Shown: positions 45,834-55,641 of the stretch, piece by piece
Numbering within the stretch: position 1 is the first letter of the stretch
How the letters are laid out: every line of letters starts with the position of its first letter
Assembly (NCBI RefSeq): GCF_000013765.1
Contig: NC_007954.1
Span: 2,170,001-2,234,000, forward strand
DNA from: Shewanella denitrificans OS217
Lineage (GTDB): Bacteria > Pseudomonadota > Gammaproteobacteria > Enterobacterales > Shewanellaceae
Direction of reading: 5' to 3'
DNA: 64,000 nt
Notes under the pieces: model-generated
The model's input: the letters and a program-made list of their open reading frames with translations, nothing else
The model's database searches: none
What the model was told of the DNA's origin: nothing
Position numbers and translations under genes: made by a program

Positions 45834-48626
45834 TCAGTCATGTTTCTCTTGATACATTTTTCTGTCGGCAATGCGCATCAAATTGATGGCATCATCTGCA
45901 TCGTCGGGATAAATGGCAATGCCAATGCTTGCGCCTACTGTCACCTGCACCCCGTTGATAATAAAGGCTTGGGTTAGGGCTGAGCGAATAGCACTTTCCA
46001 CTAACTTAGCTTGGGCTAAACTCTCAATGTTATTCAACAACACCACAAATTCATCCCCCCCAAAGCGGGCCAAGGTATCCGATTGCCTTAACACTTGGTT
46101 CAATCGCTCTGCCACTTGGATAAGCAGAGCGTCACCCGTTGGATGACCATGGGTGTCATTAACTTGTTTAAAGCCATCTAAATCGATAAATAACAACGCA
46201 AATTTATACTCACTTCTATAATGGGAAAGCACAGCCTGCTGCAATCTGTCATCCAATAAATTTCGGTTGGGTAAATCAGTTAAACTGTCGTACTGGGCCA
46301 GGTGAATTAAGGCGAGTTCTGCCTGTTTGCGTCGTTCAATTTCTGCTTTTAAGCGGCGATTAATTAACAAGGTTAGCACCACAATGACTAGCACTATGCT
46401 CAAAACAATCAATGAGATGAAAAACCAGTGCAGGTATTTACCAAAATCAGACTCAAGCTCAATAGAGACCCATTTCTGATTGATTTTTTGCTGCATGGCT
46501 TCGTCTATGGTACCTAAGGCACGGTTAAGGGGTTCCAGTAGCGGTGCAATTCCAGGATAAATGCCTATGTGACTTTGACGTTGGGCAAGGTCGGTTAACA
46601 CAGCAATTTTTAAATTGGGATAGTCATGATTTTTAAGGGCATTGGCCAAAGTCACCACTTGCTCGATTAGACCATCCACTTTAGCTTGAGACACCAAACT
46701 AAGGCCTTCTTTTATGTCTTTTACCATCACAAGTTCAATACCTGGGTATTGACTGATTAATTCTTTAACTAAATTATAGCCTTCGACGACAGCCACTCGC
46801 TGACCATGCAGCTGAGTCAAATCGAATACACTGGCCTGATTAAAATTGCTGACCAATGCCCAAGGCGATGGCCAATAGGGGGCAGAAATAAGCAAGTCCC
46901 TGTCCCTGTGTTTACCGACACTGCCAACCAGCTGAATATCCCCTTGGACTATGTCAGCCATTAACTTCTTCCAGTCATCATAGGCCACAGGCAATATTGT
47001 TATGCCTAACTGTTTACTGATGATTTCGCGAATATCATTATTAATTCCTAAAAATTCATCGTCATCGCCTTCAAATTCCATCGGCGCCCAGTCCTTCAGA
47101 TAGCCCATTTTTATCGCCCCTAAACTATCCAAGTACTGGCGTTCTTGAGATGAAAAAATGATCTGTGAGTTTTGTGCTTGGCTTCTTCTGTCTTCTGGGT
47201 TAATCAGCCATTTCTGTTCGATTTGAGCTAACTCTTTATGATTAATCAACATAAAGCCCGCTTTAATGCGATCAGCCAAACCACTGTCTTCAAGGCGGGT
47301 TAAACTGTACATCTGGGTTTCAAAATCGAGCCCATCAAATTGATGATAATCGGCCCAGATTTTATTTTTGAGTAGGTGGTGTGTGGTCATCGCCCCTGAA
47401 GCAATAAATCCAGAGATGCTGCCCTTATTAGCAGCGTCAATCATTAAACCTAAGCTGTCATAAAACTTGATATGCACCCCGGGAAGCTGTGCGGTAATTT
47501 GAGATAAATAAGGGGCGGTGGGAAAGACGCCAATACGCATCCCTTTTAGCTCAGCCTTATTGTTCAGTGGGGATTTATGCATAAAGAGTCGGCTTTTGAG
47601 GCTAAAAATCTGCCATGCCTGCTTAAGACCGCTATTGAGCTCATGACTTTCTGGGTAGCCCATGTGCACATCGGCATTACCTTGTCTCACATCTGTGATG
47701 GAGTCGGTCATATTGCTGGCTAAAAATTCGATATTAATACCGGTTTTTGTCGACCAGAGCCGCCAAATATCGATAAACATGCCATAGGGCTGACCATCGG
47801 GGCCAAGGTCCATAAAAGGCTCAACCCCAGCCTGCCCAGCAATAACAATACCCGTCGTCTTTCTATGATAGCCAAGCCAGCGGCGCTCAATACGCTCAAG
47901 CTCCTGCGGATTTAGTTTTGAGAATCCTTCATTGATCACTTCTATTAACTTAGGATTATTCGCACCTATGGCAGGTGACAATAAGGTGTTTTGAATAAGG
48001 ATCCGCATCGAACCTGTAAAGGTTTCACCGATATTTTTCTCCAGTGTTAACCCTCTTTGGTAGCCTTCAATACCCGCAAATACATAGACTTCACCCCGAG
48101 ATACCCCTTCGAGCAAGGCTTCACGATTCTTATACTCACGAAAGGTCAATTTAGGTTCTATGGTAAGTAAATTACTTTCATGGGCGGAGCCTGCTACCAC
48201 ACCTATTTGAAATGGAATAAGCTCAGATATCGTGGTTTTAGATGCAATATCTGAGTGTAAATACAAGTAACTTTTAATGCCGCCTATGGGGTTTGCAAAA
48301 TGAAATATTTTTTCACGCTCTGGGGTGATGGCCATGCCCACATGCACTGTGTTGGGGCTATTGGTGATTTGATTTAAGCTTTCTTGCCAATGGCGGGCCA
48401 CAAAAATGACCTCTATACCGGTTTTTAAGGACCATTGACGCCATAGGTCCACAAGCAGACCCGCGGGTTCCCCCTCTTCGTTCAGAAATTGGATCGGGTA
48501 ACTGCCCTCCCCAAGCACCAATTTTAGCGGCTCATCGAAGGATAAATCCGCGTCAGCCGTTGCCGCTTCAAGTTCGGAGCCGAGAAAAAGAAATACGCTA
48601 CAAAGCACTAAGCTCAACCATTTCAT
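45834..48626 (-). CDS. Diguanylate cyclase with three tandem periplasmic solute-binding domains
   Basis: This is a 930-residue membrane protein. A signal peptide (residues 1-21) leads into three SBP_bac_3-type domains in tandem (about 30-255, 260-490 and 495-720). The second and third are seen from repeats of GMFIDIWRLWSTKTGI and FLGINNDIREIIS. One helix (about 731-752) and a short linker lead to a GGDEF domain with RQSDTLARFGGDEF near residue 855. RQSD is an intact inhibitory site and GGDEF is the active signature. The sensor resembles that of EvgS-like kinases, but the output is c-di-GMP. The ligands are unknown. It is a single gene. Confidence 0.9.
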   Translation of the reverse strand: MKWLSLVLCSVFLFLGSELEAATADADLSFDEPLKLVLGEGSYPIQFLNEEGEPAGLLVDLWRQWSLKTGIEVIFVARHWQESLNQITNSPNTVHVGMAITPEREKIFHFANPIGGIKSYLYLHSDIASKTTISELIPFQIGVVAGSAHESNLLTIEPKLTFREYKNREALLEGVSRGEVYVFAGIEGYQRGLTLEKNIGETFTGSMRILIQNTLLSPAIGANNPKLIEVINEGFSKLNPQELERIERRWLGYHRKTTGIVIAGQAGVEPFMDLGPDGQPYGMFIDIWRLWSTKTGINIEFLASNMTDSITDVRQGNADVHMGYPESHELNSGLKQAWQIFSLKSRLFMHKSPLNNKAELKGMRIGVFPTAPYLSQITAQLPGVHIKFYDSLGLMIDAANKGSISGFIASGAMTTHHLLKNKIWADYHQFDGLDFETQMYSLTRLEDSGLADRIKAGFMLINHKELAQIEQKWLINPEDRRSQAQNSQIIFSSQERQYLDSLGAIKMGYLKDWAPMEFEGDDDEFLGINNDIREIISKQLGITILPVAYDDWKKLMADIVQGDIQLVGSVGKHRDRDLLISAPYWPSPWALVSNFNQASVFDLTQLHGQRVAVVEGYNLVKELISQYPGIELVMVKDIKEGLSLVSQAKVDGLIEQVVTLANALKNHDYPNLKIAVLTDLAQRQSHIGIYPGIAPLLEPLNRALGTIDEAMQQKINQKWVSIELESDFGKYLHWFFISLIVLSIVLVIVVLTLLINRRLKAEIERRKQAELALIHLAQYDSLTDLPNRNLLDDRLQQAVLSHYRSEYKFALLFIDLDGFKQVNDTHGHPTGDALLIQVAERLNQVLRQSDTLARFGGDEFVVLLNNIESLAQAKLVESAIRSALTQAFIINGVQVTVGASIGIAIYPDDADDAINLMRIADRKMYQEKHD

Positions 48627-48885
48627 GACGAGGTTTTTATCTCCGAAGATTAATCATAAAAAGTAAATAGTCTGAATAGATTAATGAGCGATTCAGGTTT
48701 TTTCATCCCTTTATCGGCATTTCTTCATATTAGCTAAGATAAATTACAGTTAACTTAGCGCTTATTCACCTTTATTTTGCAATTAACGGCTATTAAACAA
48801 AAAAAAACCACAAAATACCAGTAGGATACTTGCTGGGATTGAATAGGATTAGCTAAAATAGCAGTCTCACTTTTTTAACTGTTTA

Positions 48886-49620
48886 ATGATGAATTCTAAA
48901 CAAGACAGGATCTACGCCAAGCCAGCCCAAACCATCAGCGATTTTCAATTTGATAGTCGTGTGGCTGGCGTGTTTAATGACATGATCCGCCGCTCCGTGC
49001 CCGGCTATAACCAAATCATAGCCACCTTAGGGGATTTTGCTCGCCGTTATGTCACACCAAACAGCAAGGTGTTCGATCTTGGCAGCTCATTGGGCTCGGC
49101 GACCTTAAGCATTCGCCGTCAAATTGAAGGCCGTCAATGCCAAATCATCGCCATTGATAATAGCCAGTCAATGATCGAACGCTGTGAAGAAAACCTCGCC
49201 GCCTACGTGAGCGACACGCAAGTCACGCTTGTTTGTGATGACATCCGCAATGTGGACATCAATAATGCATCCATGGTGGTGCTTAACTTTACCTTGCAGT
49301 TTCTGCCCCCTGAAGACAGAGATACCTTGATAAAGCGCATCTATGACGGCATGTTACCCGGCGGCATCTTGGTGCTGTCTGAAAAAGTGAAATTCGATGA
49401 TGCATGCATACAAACGTTATTGGATGAACAGCATCTCGATTTCAAACGTGCTAATGGATACAGTGAGTTAGAAATAAGCCAAAAACGCAGCGCCCTTGAA
49501 AATGTGATGCGAACTGATACATTAGTACAACATCAACAAAGGATAACCGACAGCGGCTTTAGCCATTTCAGCGTCTGGTTTCAGTGTTTTAATTTTGCAT
49601 CTATGGTGGCAATAAAGTGA
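48886..49620 (+). CDS. cmoA: Carboxy-S-adenosyl-L-methionine synthase CmoA
   Basis: This 244-residue SAM-binding enzyme makes carboxy-SAM from SAM and prephenate for wobble-uridine modification. FDFDSRV-like [18 protein letters not shown] near the start and the SAM motif [13 protein letters not shown] are characteristic. Start is ATG 48886 or the next Met at 48889. It overlaps cmoB by 4 bp. Confidence 0.97.
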   Translation: MMNSKQDRIYAKPAQTISDFQFDSRVAGVFNDMIRRSVPGYNQIIATLGDFARRYVTPNSKVFDLGSSLGSATLSIRRQIEGRQCQIIAIDNSQSMIERCEENLAAYVSDTQVTLVCDDIRNVDINNASMVVLNFTLQFLPPEDRDTLIKRIYDGMLPGGILVLSEKVKFDDACIQTLLDEQHLDFKRANGYSELEISQKRSALENVMRTDTLVQHQQRITDSGFSHFSVWFQCFNFASMVAIK

Positions 49621-50609
49621 TTAGCTTTAGTTCCTTCTATCAACAAATTGCCGATTCAACTCTCCAGCATTGGTTAGAAGACTTGCCCGCCATTTTGGGT
49701 AAATGGCAGCGAGAGCATAAACATGGCAATTTACCTAAATGGGAAAAAGTGCTTAATAAGCTAAACTATGCTGAGCCTGATAGCGTAGACTTTGTCGATT
49801 CAGTCACCATAGGCAGCGGCAGTCAGTTAAGTGCTGGTCAGCAACAGAAGTTGGAGAACCTACTCAGGTTATTTCAGCCTTGGCGCAAAGGCCCATTTAA
49901 TGTACATGGTATAGACATAGACACCGAATGGCGCAGTGATTGGAAATGGCAGCGAGTACGCCAGCACATTTCGCCGCTGGCCAAACGCACAGTCTTAGAT
50001 GTGGGTTGTGGTAGCGGCTACCATATGTGGCGCATGCTTGGCGATGGTGCAGCTAGGGTGGTAGGCATCGACCCTTCCCCGCTATTTTTGTGTCAATTTG
50101 AAGCCATTAAACGCTTGGCGGGAAATCAGCACCCAGTGCATTTATTGCCTTTGGGCATAGAGGAGTTACCCCCATTAGATGCCTTTGATACGGTATTTTC
50201 CATGGGTGTGTTATACCACAGACGCTCTCCCATCGATCACTTGTATCAGTTAAGGGATCAGTTACGCATGGGCGGCGAATTAGTATTAGAAACCTTGGTC
50301 ATCGACGGTGATGAGAACACCGTACTGGTTCCTGAGGACAGATACGGAAAAATGAATAATGTCTGGTTCCTGCCCTCGGTAGCGGCATTGATGTTATGGC
50401 TTAAGAAATGTGACTTTACCAACATACGTTGTGTTGATGTGGATACCACCTCATTAGCAGAGCAGCGCAGTACAACTTGGATGCCAAATGAGTCATTAGT
50501 GGACTATCTTGATCCAAAAGATATAAATCTTACCATTGAGGGCTATCCAGCGCCCAAAAGAGCGACGATAATCGCCACCAAGAATCAACCGAATTTTGAT
50601 TTAATTTAG
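49617..50609 (+). CDS. cmoB: tRNA U34 carboxymethyltransferase CmoB
   Basis: This 330-residue enzyme uses carboxy-SAM to turn ho5U34 into cmo5U34 in tRNA. It shows the methyltransferase motif [15 protein letters not shown] and the family stretch [16 protein letters not shown]. It starts with GTG at 49617 overlapping the cmoA stop. The pair is conserved in gammaproteobacteria. Confidence 0.97.
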   Translation: MISFSSFYQQIADSTLQHWLEDLPAILGKWQREHKHGNLPKWEKVLNKLNYAEPDSVDFVDSVTIGSGSQLSAGQQQKLENLLRLFQPWRKGPFNVHGIDIDTEWRSDWKWQRVRQHISPLAKRTVLDVGCGSGYHMWRMLGDGAARVVGIDPSPLFLCQFEAIKRLAGNQHPVHLLPLGIEELPPLDAFDTVFSMGVLYHRRSPIDHLYQLRDQLRMGGELVLETLVIDGDENTVLVPEDRYGKMNNVWFLPSVAALMLWLKKCDFTNIRCVDVDTTSLAEQRSTTWMPNESLVDYLDPKDINLTIEGYPAPKRATIIATKNQPNFDLI

Positions 50610-50632
50610 CAACACAGAAGACAGGAAATAAC

Positions 50633-51406
50633 ATGTTTAAGCAGGTAATCGCTCTATCCGTTGCTACAGCTTTTCTTTCAGGCTGTGCCGTTCCCCAGCC
50701 AGCACCTAAGGTGCCAAGTCTCACCAATGCTGAACTGGTCAGTGGGCTGGCGGATTCGCAGGCCCAGATCATAGAGGCATTTGCAGCGCAATGTGCTAAC
50801 AATGACGCGGCAATTGCTGCAATGACATCTGAAATGAACCAACTTAAGTCTCAAGTTGGCGCGGCTATGGCTCAAAAACCAAAAACCATATACATACCTG
50901 CGCCTGCAGCCAAAGTTGAGCCTGTGATCCAGCAATGCCCTGAGTCTTTAACTGGCGAGAAGTTCCTGTTAGGTGAAGTGGAGAGTGTTTATATCGATGA
51001 AGTGAAAACTCAGTTTGCCACCCGTATCGATACCGGCGCCGAATCGTCATCTTTGGATGCCAGAAACATCGTCTTATTCGAGCGCAATGGAGTTGAATGG
51101 GTTCGTTTTGATGTGATGACCAATGGCCCTGACCAACCTGGTAACACTTATGAGTCCAAAGTCGAGCGCTTCGTTCGCATTAAACAAGATGCTAATACCG
51201 GTGACGATCGTCGCCCTGTGATCCACGCCCACCTTAAAATAGGTAAATATTCTGCCGAAACCGACCTTAACCTCACTGACCGTAGCCATTTGGATTTCCC
51301 CTTGCTGCTGGGTCGCAAATTTATGAAAGACATCGCCATTGTGGATGTAGGGCAAACTTACATTCATGGTAAAGCTAACAATCAAGTCACAACCGTAATC
51401 AAATAG
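50633..51406 (+). CDS. Retropepsin-like lipoprotein (annotated as ATP-dependent zinc protease family)
   Basis: This is a 257-residue lipoprotein with lipobox LSGC (Cys18). A helical, Ala/Gln-rich segment to about residue 90 precedes a retropepsin-like domain with the aspartyl-protease signature RIDTGAESSSLDA near residue 125 and a second hallmark LLLGRKF near residue 225. The family is widely named ATP-dependent zinc protease, but the motif is that of a single-domain aspartic protease. It heads a tight operon with a 7TM inactive-transglutaminase protein and an ATP-grasp ligase, a recurring neighbourhood for this family. It should sit in the periplasm. Confidence 0.85.
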   Translation: MFKQVIALSVATAFLSGCAVPQPAPKVPSLTNAELVSGLADSQAQIIEAFAAQCANNDAAIAAMTSEMNQLKSQVGAAMAQKPKTIYIPAPAAKVEPVIQQCPESLTGEKFLLGEVESVYIDEVKTQFATRIDTGAESSSLDARNIVLFERNGVEWVRFDVMTNGPDQPGNTYESKVERFVRIKQDANTGDDRRPVIHAHLKIGKYSAETDLNLTDRSHLDFPLLLGRKFMKDIAIVDVGQTYIHGKANNQVTTVIK

Positions 51407-51414
51407 GAACTGCA

Positions 51415-52923
51415 ATGCATTCTCGTCAACCTTTTTACATTTTTGTGGCATTACTCTTCATCGTTGGCATCGCCGCCAGTGTATACCGTGGCATTGAACA
51501 TAAGGTGCCCTTCGTACCTGGTGAGCAAGTGCAAAGCTGGTCTGTGGATGCCAAAGTTAGTTTTTCAGGACGTGGCAAGCCCGCTGAAGTGTCCTTCTCT
51601 TTACCTCAAGATCCTGCATTTGATGTATTAGTTGAAAACGCTTCATCGCCAGGTTACGGCTTAAACATTACTGACAGCACGGAAAACCGCCGCGCAGTTT
51701 GGTCCATTCGTGAAGCCACAGGTCCTCAAGCCCTGTATTATCGCGTTACACTCGTCCCCACGGGTAAACTTGATATTATCGAAGAGCAAGAGCCTGCGAC
51801 GCCTGATGAATATATCTGGCCTGCCACCGAAAAACTTGCTGCAGAGCAAATTATCGAAGACGTTTGGGGCCGTAGTGCCACTAATCTGTCTTTCGCTCAA
51901 CAACTAATGGGGCTTATCAACGACGATAACCAAAGCCAGAACATGTCCTTATTACTGGCCACCAATAGCAGCACTAAACTTTTCTTGCACATGTTGCACA
52001 GTAAAGGTGTGCCCGCAAAACAAGTCAGTGGCTTAGTCCTTGAAGATCAACGTCGTCGCCAACAACTCAGCGACTATGTGCAAGTCTACAACGAAGGCCA
52101 ATGGGAATTATTTGATGTCAACGGCAACAAACAAGGCCGTGGTCAGAATCTTATTCTTTGGGAGTTTGGCGGCAATTCAGTATTAGATGTCACAGGGGCA
52201 TCTAATTCACAAGTCAACTTCTCCATGTTGCAAGAGACACGCTCGGCGTTAGCCACTTCAATTGACATGTTGTCCAATGATGGCGCACTGGATTTCTCGC
52301 TTTATCAACTGCCACTAGAAGAACAAAGCACCTTTAAGGGCATTCTTTTGATCCCTATTGGTGTGTTGGTCGTAGTATTTTTGCGCGTCATCGTGGGGAT
52401 TAAAACCTCTGGCACCTTTATGCCGGTATTGATTGCTTTAGCCTTTATTCAAACCACTTTACTCACAGGCTTAATCGGCTTTTTATTGATTGTGGCGTTT
52501 GGCTTAATGATCCGCTCCTATCTGTCCACCTTGAACTTACTGCTCATCTCGCGAATATCCGCGGTGATTATCGTGGTTATTTTCATTATTGGCTTGTTCA
52601 CCTTGATTTCATACAAGCTAGGACTCAGTGAAGGCTTAACCATTACCTTCTTCCCTATGATCATTTTGGCGTGGACTATCGAGCGTATGTCAATCTTGTG
52701 GGAAGAAGAAGGCCCTAAGAAAGTCTTTACCTCTGGCGGTGGCAGCTTATTTGTGGCGACGTTAGCTTATTTGGCCATGGACAATATCTGGATCCAGCAC
52801 TGGGTGTATAACTTCCTTGGGATCCATTTAGTCATCTTGGCCTTAGTCCTCGTCATGGGCCAATACACAGGCTACCGTTTGACTGAGCTTAAGCGCTTCA
52901 AGCCTTTAGCTGGAGACAAATAA
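51415..52923 (+). CDS. Inactive transglutaminase domain fused to seven membrane helices
   Basis: This 502-residue protein has an N-terminal helix (about 5-23), a periplasmic transglutaminase-fold domain to about residue 300, and then seven hydrophobic helices (about 303-490). In the transglutaminase part, the region equivalent to the catalytic Cys reads TNSSTKLFLHMLHSKGVPAK. The His site reads LSDYVQVY while the Asp site is kept in LFDVNG, so the triad is incomplete and the domain should not be an active enzyme. It lies 8 bp after the retropepsin gene, and its stop overlaps the next ATG. Confidence 0.9.
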   Translation: MHSRQPFYIFVALLFIVGIAASVYRGIEHKVPFVPGEQVQSWSVDAKVSFSGRGKPAEVSFSLPQDPAFDVLVENASSPGYGLNITDSTENRRAVWSIREATGPQALYYRVTLVPTGKLDIIEEQEPATPDEYIWPATEKLAAEQIIEDVWGRSATNLSFAQQLMGLINDDNQSQNMSLLLATNSSTKLFLHMLHSKGVPAKQVSGLVLEDQRRRQQLSDYVQVYNEGQWELFDVNGNKQGRGQNLILWEFGGNSVLDVTGASNSQVNFSMLQETRSALATSIDMLSNDGALDFSLYQLPLEEQSTFKGILLIPIGVLVVVFLRVIVGIKTSGTFMPVLIALAFIQTTLLTGLIGFLLIVAFGLMIRSYLSTLNLLLISRISAVIIVVIFIIGLFTLISYKLGLSEGLTITFFPMIILAWTIERMSILWEEEGPKKVFTSGGGSLFVATLAYLAMDNIWIQHWVYNFLGIHLVILALVLVMGQYTGYRLTELKRFKPLAGDK

Positions 52924-53879
52924 TGAACTACGCTTGGCCTTGGGAATTACGCCGAAGCGGCGTGTTGAATATGAACAAGCGCAATATCGATTATATTGGT
53001 CGATACAATAAGCGTAAGTTTTACAAGCGTGTGGATGATAAATTAATCACTAAACAATTAGCCCTGGCAAACGGCATCGCCGTGCCAGATTTAATCGGAG
53101 TGGTCCATGAGCAGCATAAAATTCAGGAGATCCCTGAGCTGGTAAAAAATCGTAGTGGTTTTGTGATAAAGCCGGCGAAGGGTTCTGGCGGTAAGGGCAT
53201 TTTGGTCATCACCCATGTTGAACATGGCTGTTACTACAAGCCTAACGGCCATGAAGTGACCCCCAATGAAGTCTACCGCCATGTGTCAAACATCTTAAGT
53301 GGCTTATTCTCACTGGGGGGCAAGCCTGATGTGGCCTTAGTGGAAGGGCTGATTGAATTTGATCCTGTATTTGAAGGATTCAGTTACGAAGGTGTACCTG
53401 ACATTCGGCTTATCGTGTTCAAAGGCTTCCCTGTGATGGGCATGTTGCGTCTTTCTACCGCAGCCTCTGATGGCAAGGCTAACTTGCATCAAGGCGCCGT
53501 CGGTGTTGGGCTTGATGTGGCGACAGGAAAGAGCTTGCACGCAGTGCAATTTGATAAACCTGTGACTAAGCACCCCGATACCCACTTCCCCTTGTCGAAC
53601 ATTCAGGTTCCTCATTGGGAAACCTTGCTACACACAGCCTCGAGCGCCTATGAAATGTGTGAGTTGGGGTATTTAGGCACTGACATGGTACTGGATAAAA
53701 ACAAAGGTCCTTTGTTACTCGAACTTAATGCCCGCCCAGGTTTGACAATTCAAATCGCGAACGGTAAAGGTATTTTGCCTAGGCTTAAACACGTAGAGGC
53801 CATGAAAGGCCCTAGCATGTCAGTGGAAGAACGTGTCGCGTATGCAAAAATACATTTTAGCAGTAGCGCTATTTTTTAA
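52923..53879 (+). CDS. ATP-grasp ligase, alpha-L-glutamate ligase-like
   Basis: This 318-residue cytoplasmic ATP-grasp protein resembles RimK. The glycine-rich nucleotide loop reads VIKPAKGSGGKGILVI and the metal/ATP site near the end reads LLELNARPGLTIQIANG. Family members make amide bonds between a carboxylate and an amine, often adding Glu or building peptides. The substrate here is unknown. It begins within the stop of the 7TM gene and its 3' end overlaps the next gene by about 38 bp. Confidence 0.9.
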   Translation: MNYAWPWELRRSGVLNMNKRNIDYIGRYNKRKFYKRVDDKLITKQLALANGIAVPDLIGVVHEQHKIQEIPELVKNRSGFVIKPAKGSGGKGILVITHVEHGCYYKPNGHEVTPNEVYRHVSNILSGLFSLGGKPDVALVEGLIEFDPVFEGFSYEGVPDIRLIVFKGFPVMGMLRLSTAASDGKANLHQGAVGVGLDVATGKSLHAVQFDKPVTKHPDTHFPLSNIQVPHWETLLHTASSAYEMCELGYLGTDMVLDKNKGPLLLELNARPGLTIQIANGKGILPRLKHVEAMKGPSMSVEERVAYAKIHFSSSAIF

Positions 53880-55641
53880 TCTGTCGGCAATGGCCCCCGC
53901 CATTGCCGATCCTATTTCCCTATTCGTGAACCAATGTCTAAGCTACCAAGCTGACATTGGCTCATTTCGTTATGCTCAGGATTTAACGGATAAAACTCAG
54001 TCCTTAGAGCAGACCCTTTTGGGGCTGCATAATATCAATGACAGACTTCATTACTATCGCGAATTAACTCAAAGCGCTCATCATGGTCAAAGCCTACTCT
54101 TATGCCAAGTGCATTTAGCCGATGAACTTGAACAGTTATTAAGCGAACCACATTTAATTCAGTGGACCCACTACCTAGCCTTGCTGCCCGCACCCTACCC
54201 TCAGCTTGGCAGCTTGTTACAAGGCCTTAGCGCGCAAATATTACCTATTGCCACTAAATCACAGTTGCACACGGCCCAGGCCAGCATCAATTTCAGTTTA
54301 AAGCAGCGCCAATTTACCCTTAAGTTTAACGATCCTCATTGCCAACCTTTTGCTCCCGCACTACCCAATAGCGGCAATAACAGCACGGCAACAGATAATG
54401 CGGCCCATAATGATACGGCATCTGGGTACAAACCTGTCAGTATTAGCCGCTATTTATTCACTCAGCCTGATGAAGCTTGCCGCCGCTCGGCATGGCAGGA
54501 TTATCAACGCCGTTTAAATCAAAGAAGTGCTGCTGCGCTGCAACTTATCAAACAAATACGCTCAGATTTTGCTAAGTCTCAAGGCGTTAATAATTATGGC
54601 TTATGGCAACTTCAGCAACAGCAGCTGAGTCAGGATGAGATATGGGCCTACCTTGCAAGTCAAACTCAACTTACCCAAGTGAAGCCGTGGAACTTAGCCC
54701 AAGCACTCGCTAAAGAAACCCACCGCTTTGATGCACTGGAGGGCGAACATACCTTGATGCAATTATTTGAAGCCTTAGCCCCATTAGGCATACGCATCGA
54801 AACTCTGCAAGACTATGAAGCAAAGCTGCCCCCTCACAGCGAAAATTCTCCTAGCAGTAAAGTAAACCTTAAAGCTCCAGTGCTTGATGAGCAGCACACT
54901 GTGGTTTATCGTATTTGGCATAATGACAGGTTGTTAGGGGAAATATTTTCAAACGTAGGCGATAAAAATAGCGCGTATATACTCAGGCAGTCCTTACCTG
55001 GACGGCAGTTTGGTCAAGTGGCCTTAAGCGTGCAATCAAATATACTGCGTCGAAGCGATGCTATAGCTCTGATAACCGGCATCAGTGACGCAATCGCATC
55101 TCTTGGCAATGGCGCAGCTTTCTATTTAGTCGCCACCCTTGGGCGTGAGGCACAAACATCCATAGGCAGCTTGTGGTTAAGCCAATATCTGACTGAAGCC
55201 ATTAACTTAGCGCCTCTATCGCCTCGGGAACAATTGCTCGATGAACATAAACGCCAGTTTAAAGTATTTAACAGTAAATTGGTCCTAGCATTTTATTTAT
55301 CGCCTCAAGAGGGTTTTTCAGCAAGCACTCAGAAAAAGCTTGCCGAGGAATTTGCGTTGTCCTTTGGCGAGCCTTGGCAGGATGCCAGCCAATTAATATA
55401 TGCCTTCGGGGCTATTGCTAATGAAGGCGTAAGCTATTATCTTCCGCTGTGGCATCAATCACTGGCGCAATTGATTTTTCAACAATCTCGTTCACTGACC
55501 CCTGAGGATATATTTAATATCCTTATAGTTAATGAAACCTATGCACCCCTTAAGGATCAACTGGCGCAATTAATTTCAGGCCCCGTAGATCCGCTTTCCC
55601 TTATCAGGAGATTTACCCATGCAAGTATTACGCAAGAGTAG
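53842..55641 (+). CDS. Secreted M3-peptidase-like protein without HExxH
   Basis: This protein of about 599 residues begins with a signal peptide (start ATG 53842, cleavage near AIADP). It is almost all helical. A stretch with YLFTQPDEACRRSAWQDYQR followed by KSQGVNNYGLWQL resembles the conserved middle of M3 oligopeptidases. The zinc motif HExxH and its Glu are absent, so peptidase activity is unlikely. Confidence in the family link is modest. It overlaps the ligase gene by 38 bp and the following gene by 23 bp, so it belongs to the operon. Confidence 0.65.
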   Translation: MQKYILAVALFFNLSAMAPAIADPISLFVNQCLSYQADIGSFRYAQDLTDKTQSLEQTLLGLHNINDRLHYYRELTQSAHHGQSLLLCQVHLADELEQLLSEPHLIQWTHYLALLPAPYPQLGSLLQGLSAQILPIATKSQLHTAQASINFSLKQRQFTLKFNDPHCQPFAPALPNSGNNSTATDNAAHNDTASGYKPVSISRYLFTQPDEACRRSAWQDYQRRLNQRSAAALQLIKQIRSDFAKSQGVNNYGLWQLQQQQLSQDEIWAYLASQTQLTQVKPWNLAQALAKETHRFDALEGEHTLMQLFEALAPLGIRIETLQDYEAKLPPHSENSPSSKVNLKAPVLDEQHTVVYRIWHNDRLLGEIFSNVGDKNSAYILRQSLPGRQFGQVALSVQSNILRRSDAIALITGISDAIASLGNGAAFYLVATLGREAQTSIGSLWLSQYLTEAINLAPLSPREQLLDEHKRQFKVFNSKLVLAFYLSPQEGFSASTQKKLAEEFALSFGEPWQDASQLIYAFGAIANEGVSYYLPLWHQSLAQLIFQQSRSLTPEDIFNILIVNETYAPLKDQLAQLISGPVDPLSLIRRFTHASITQE

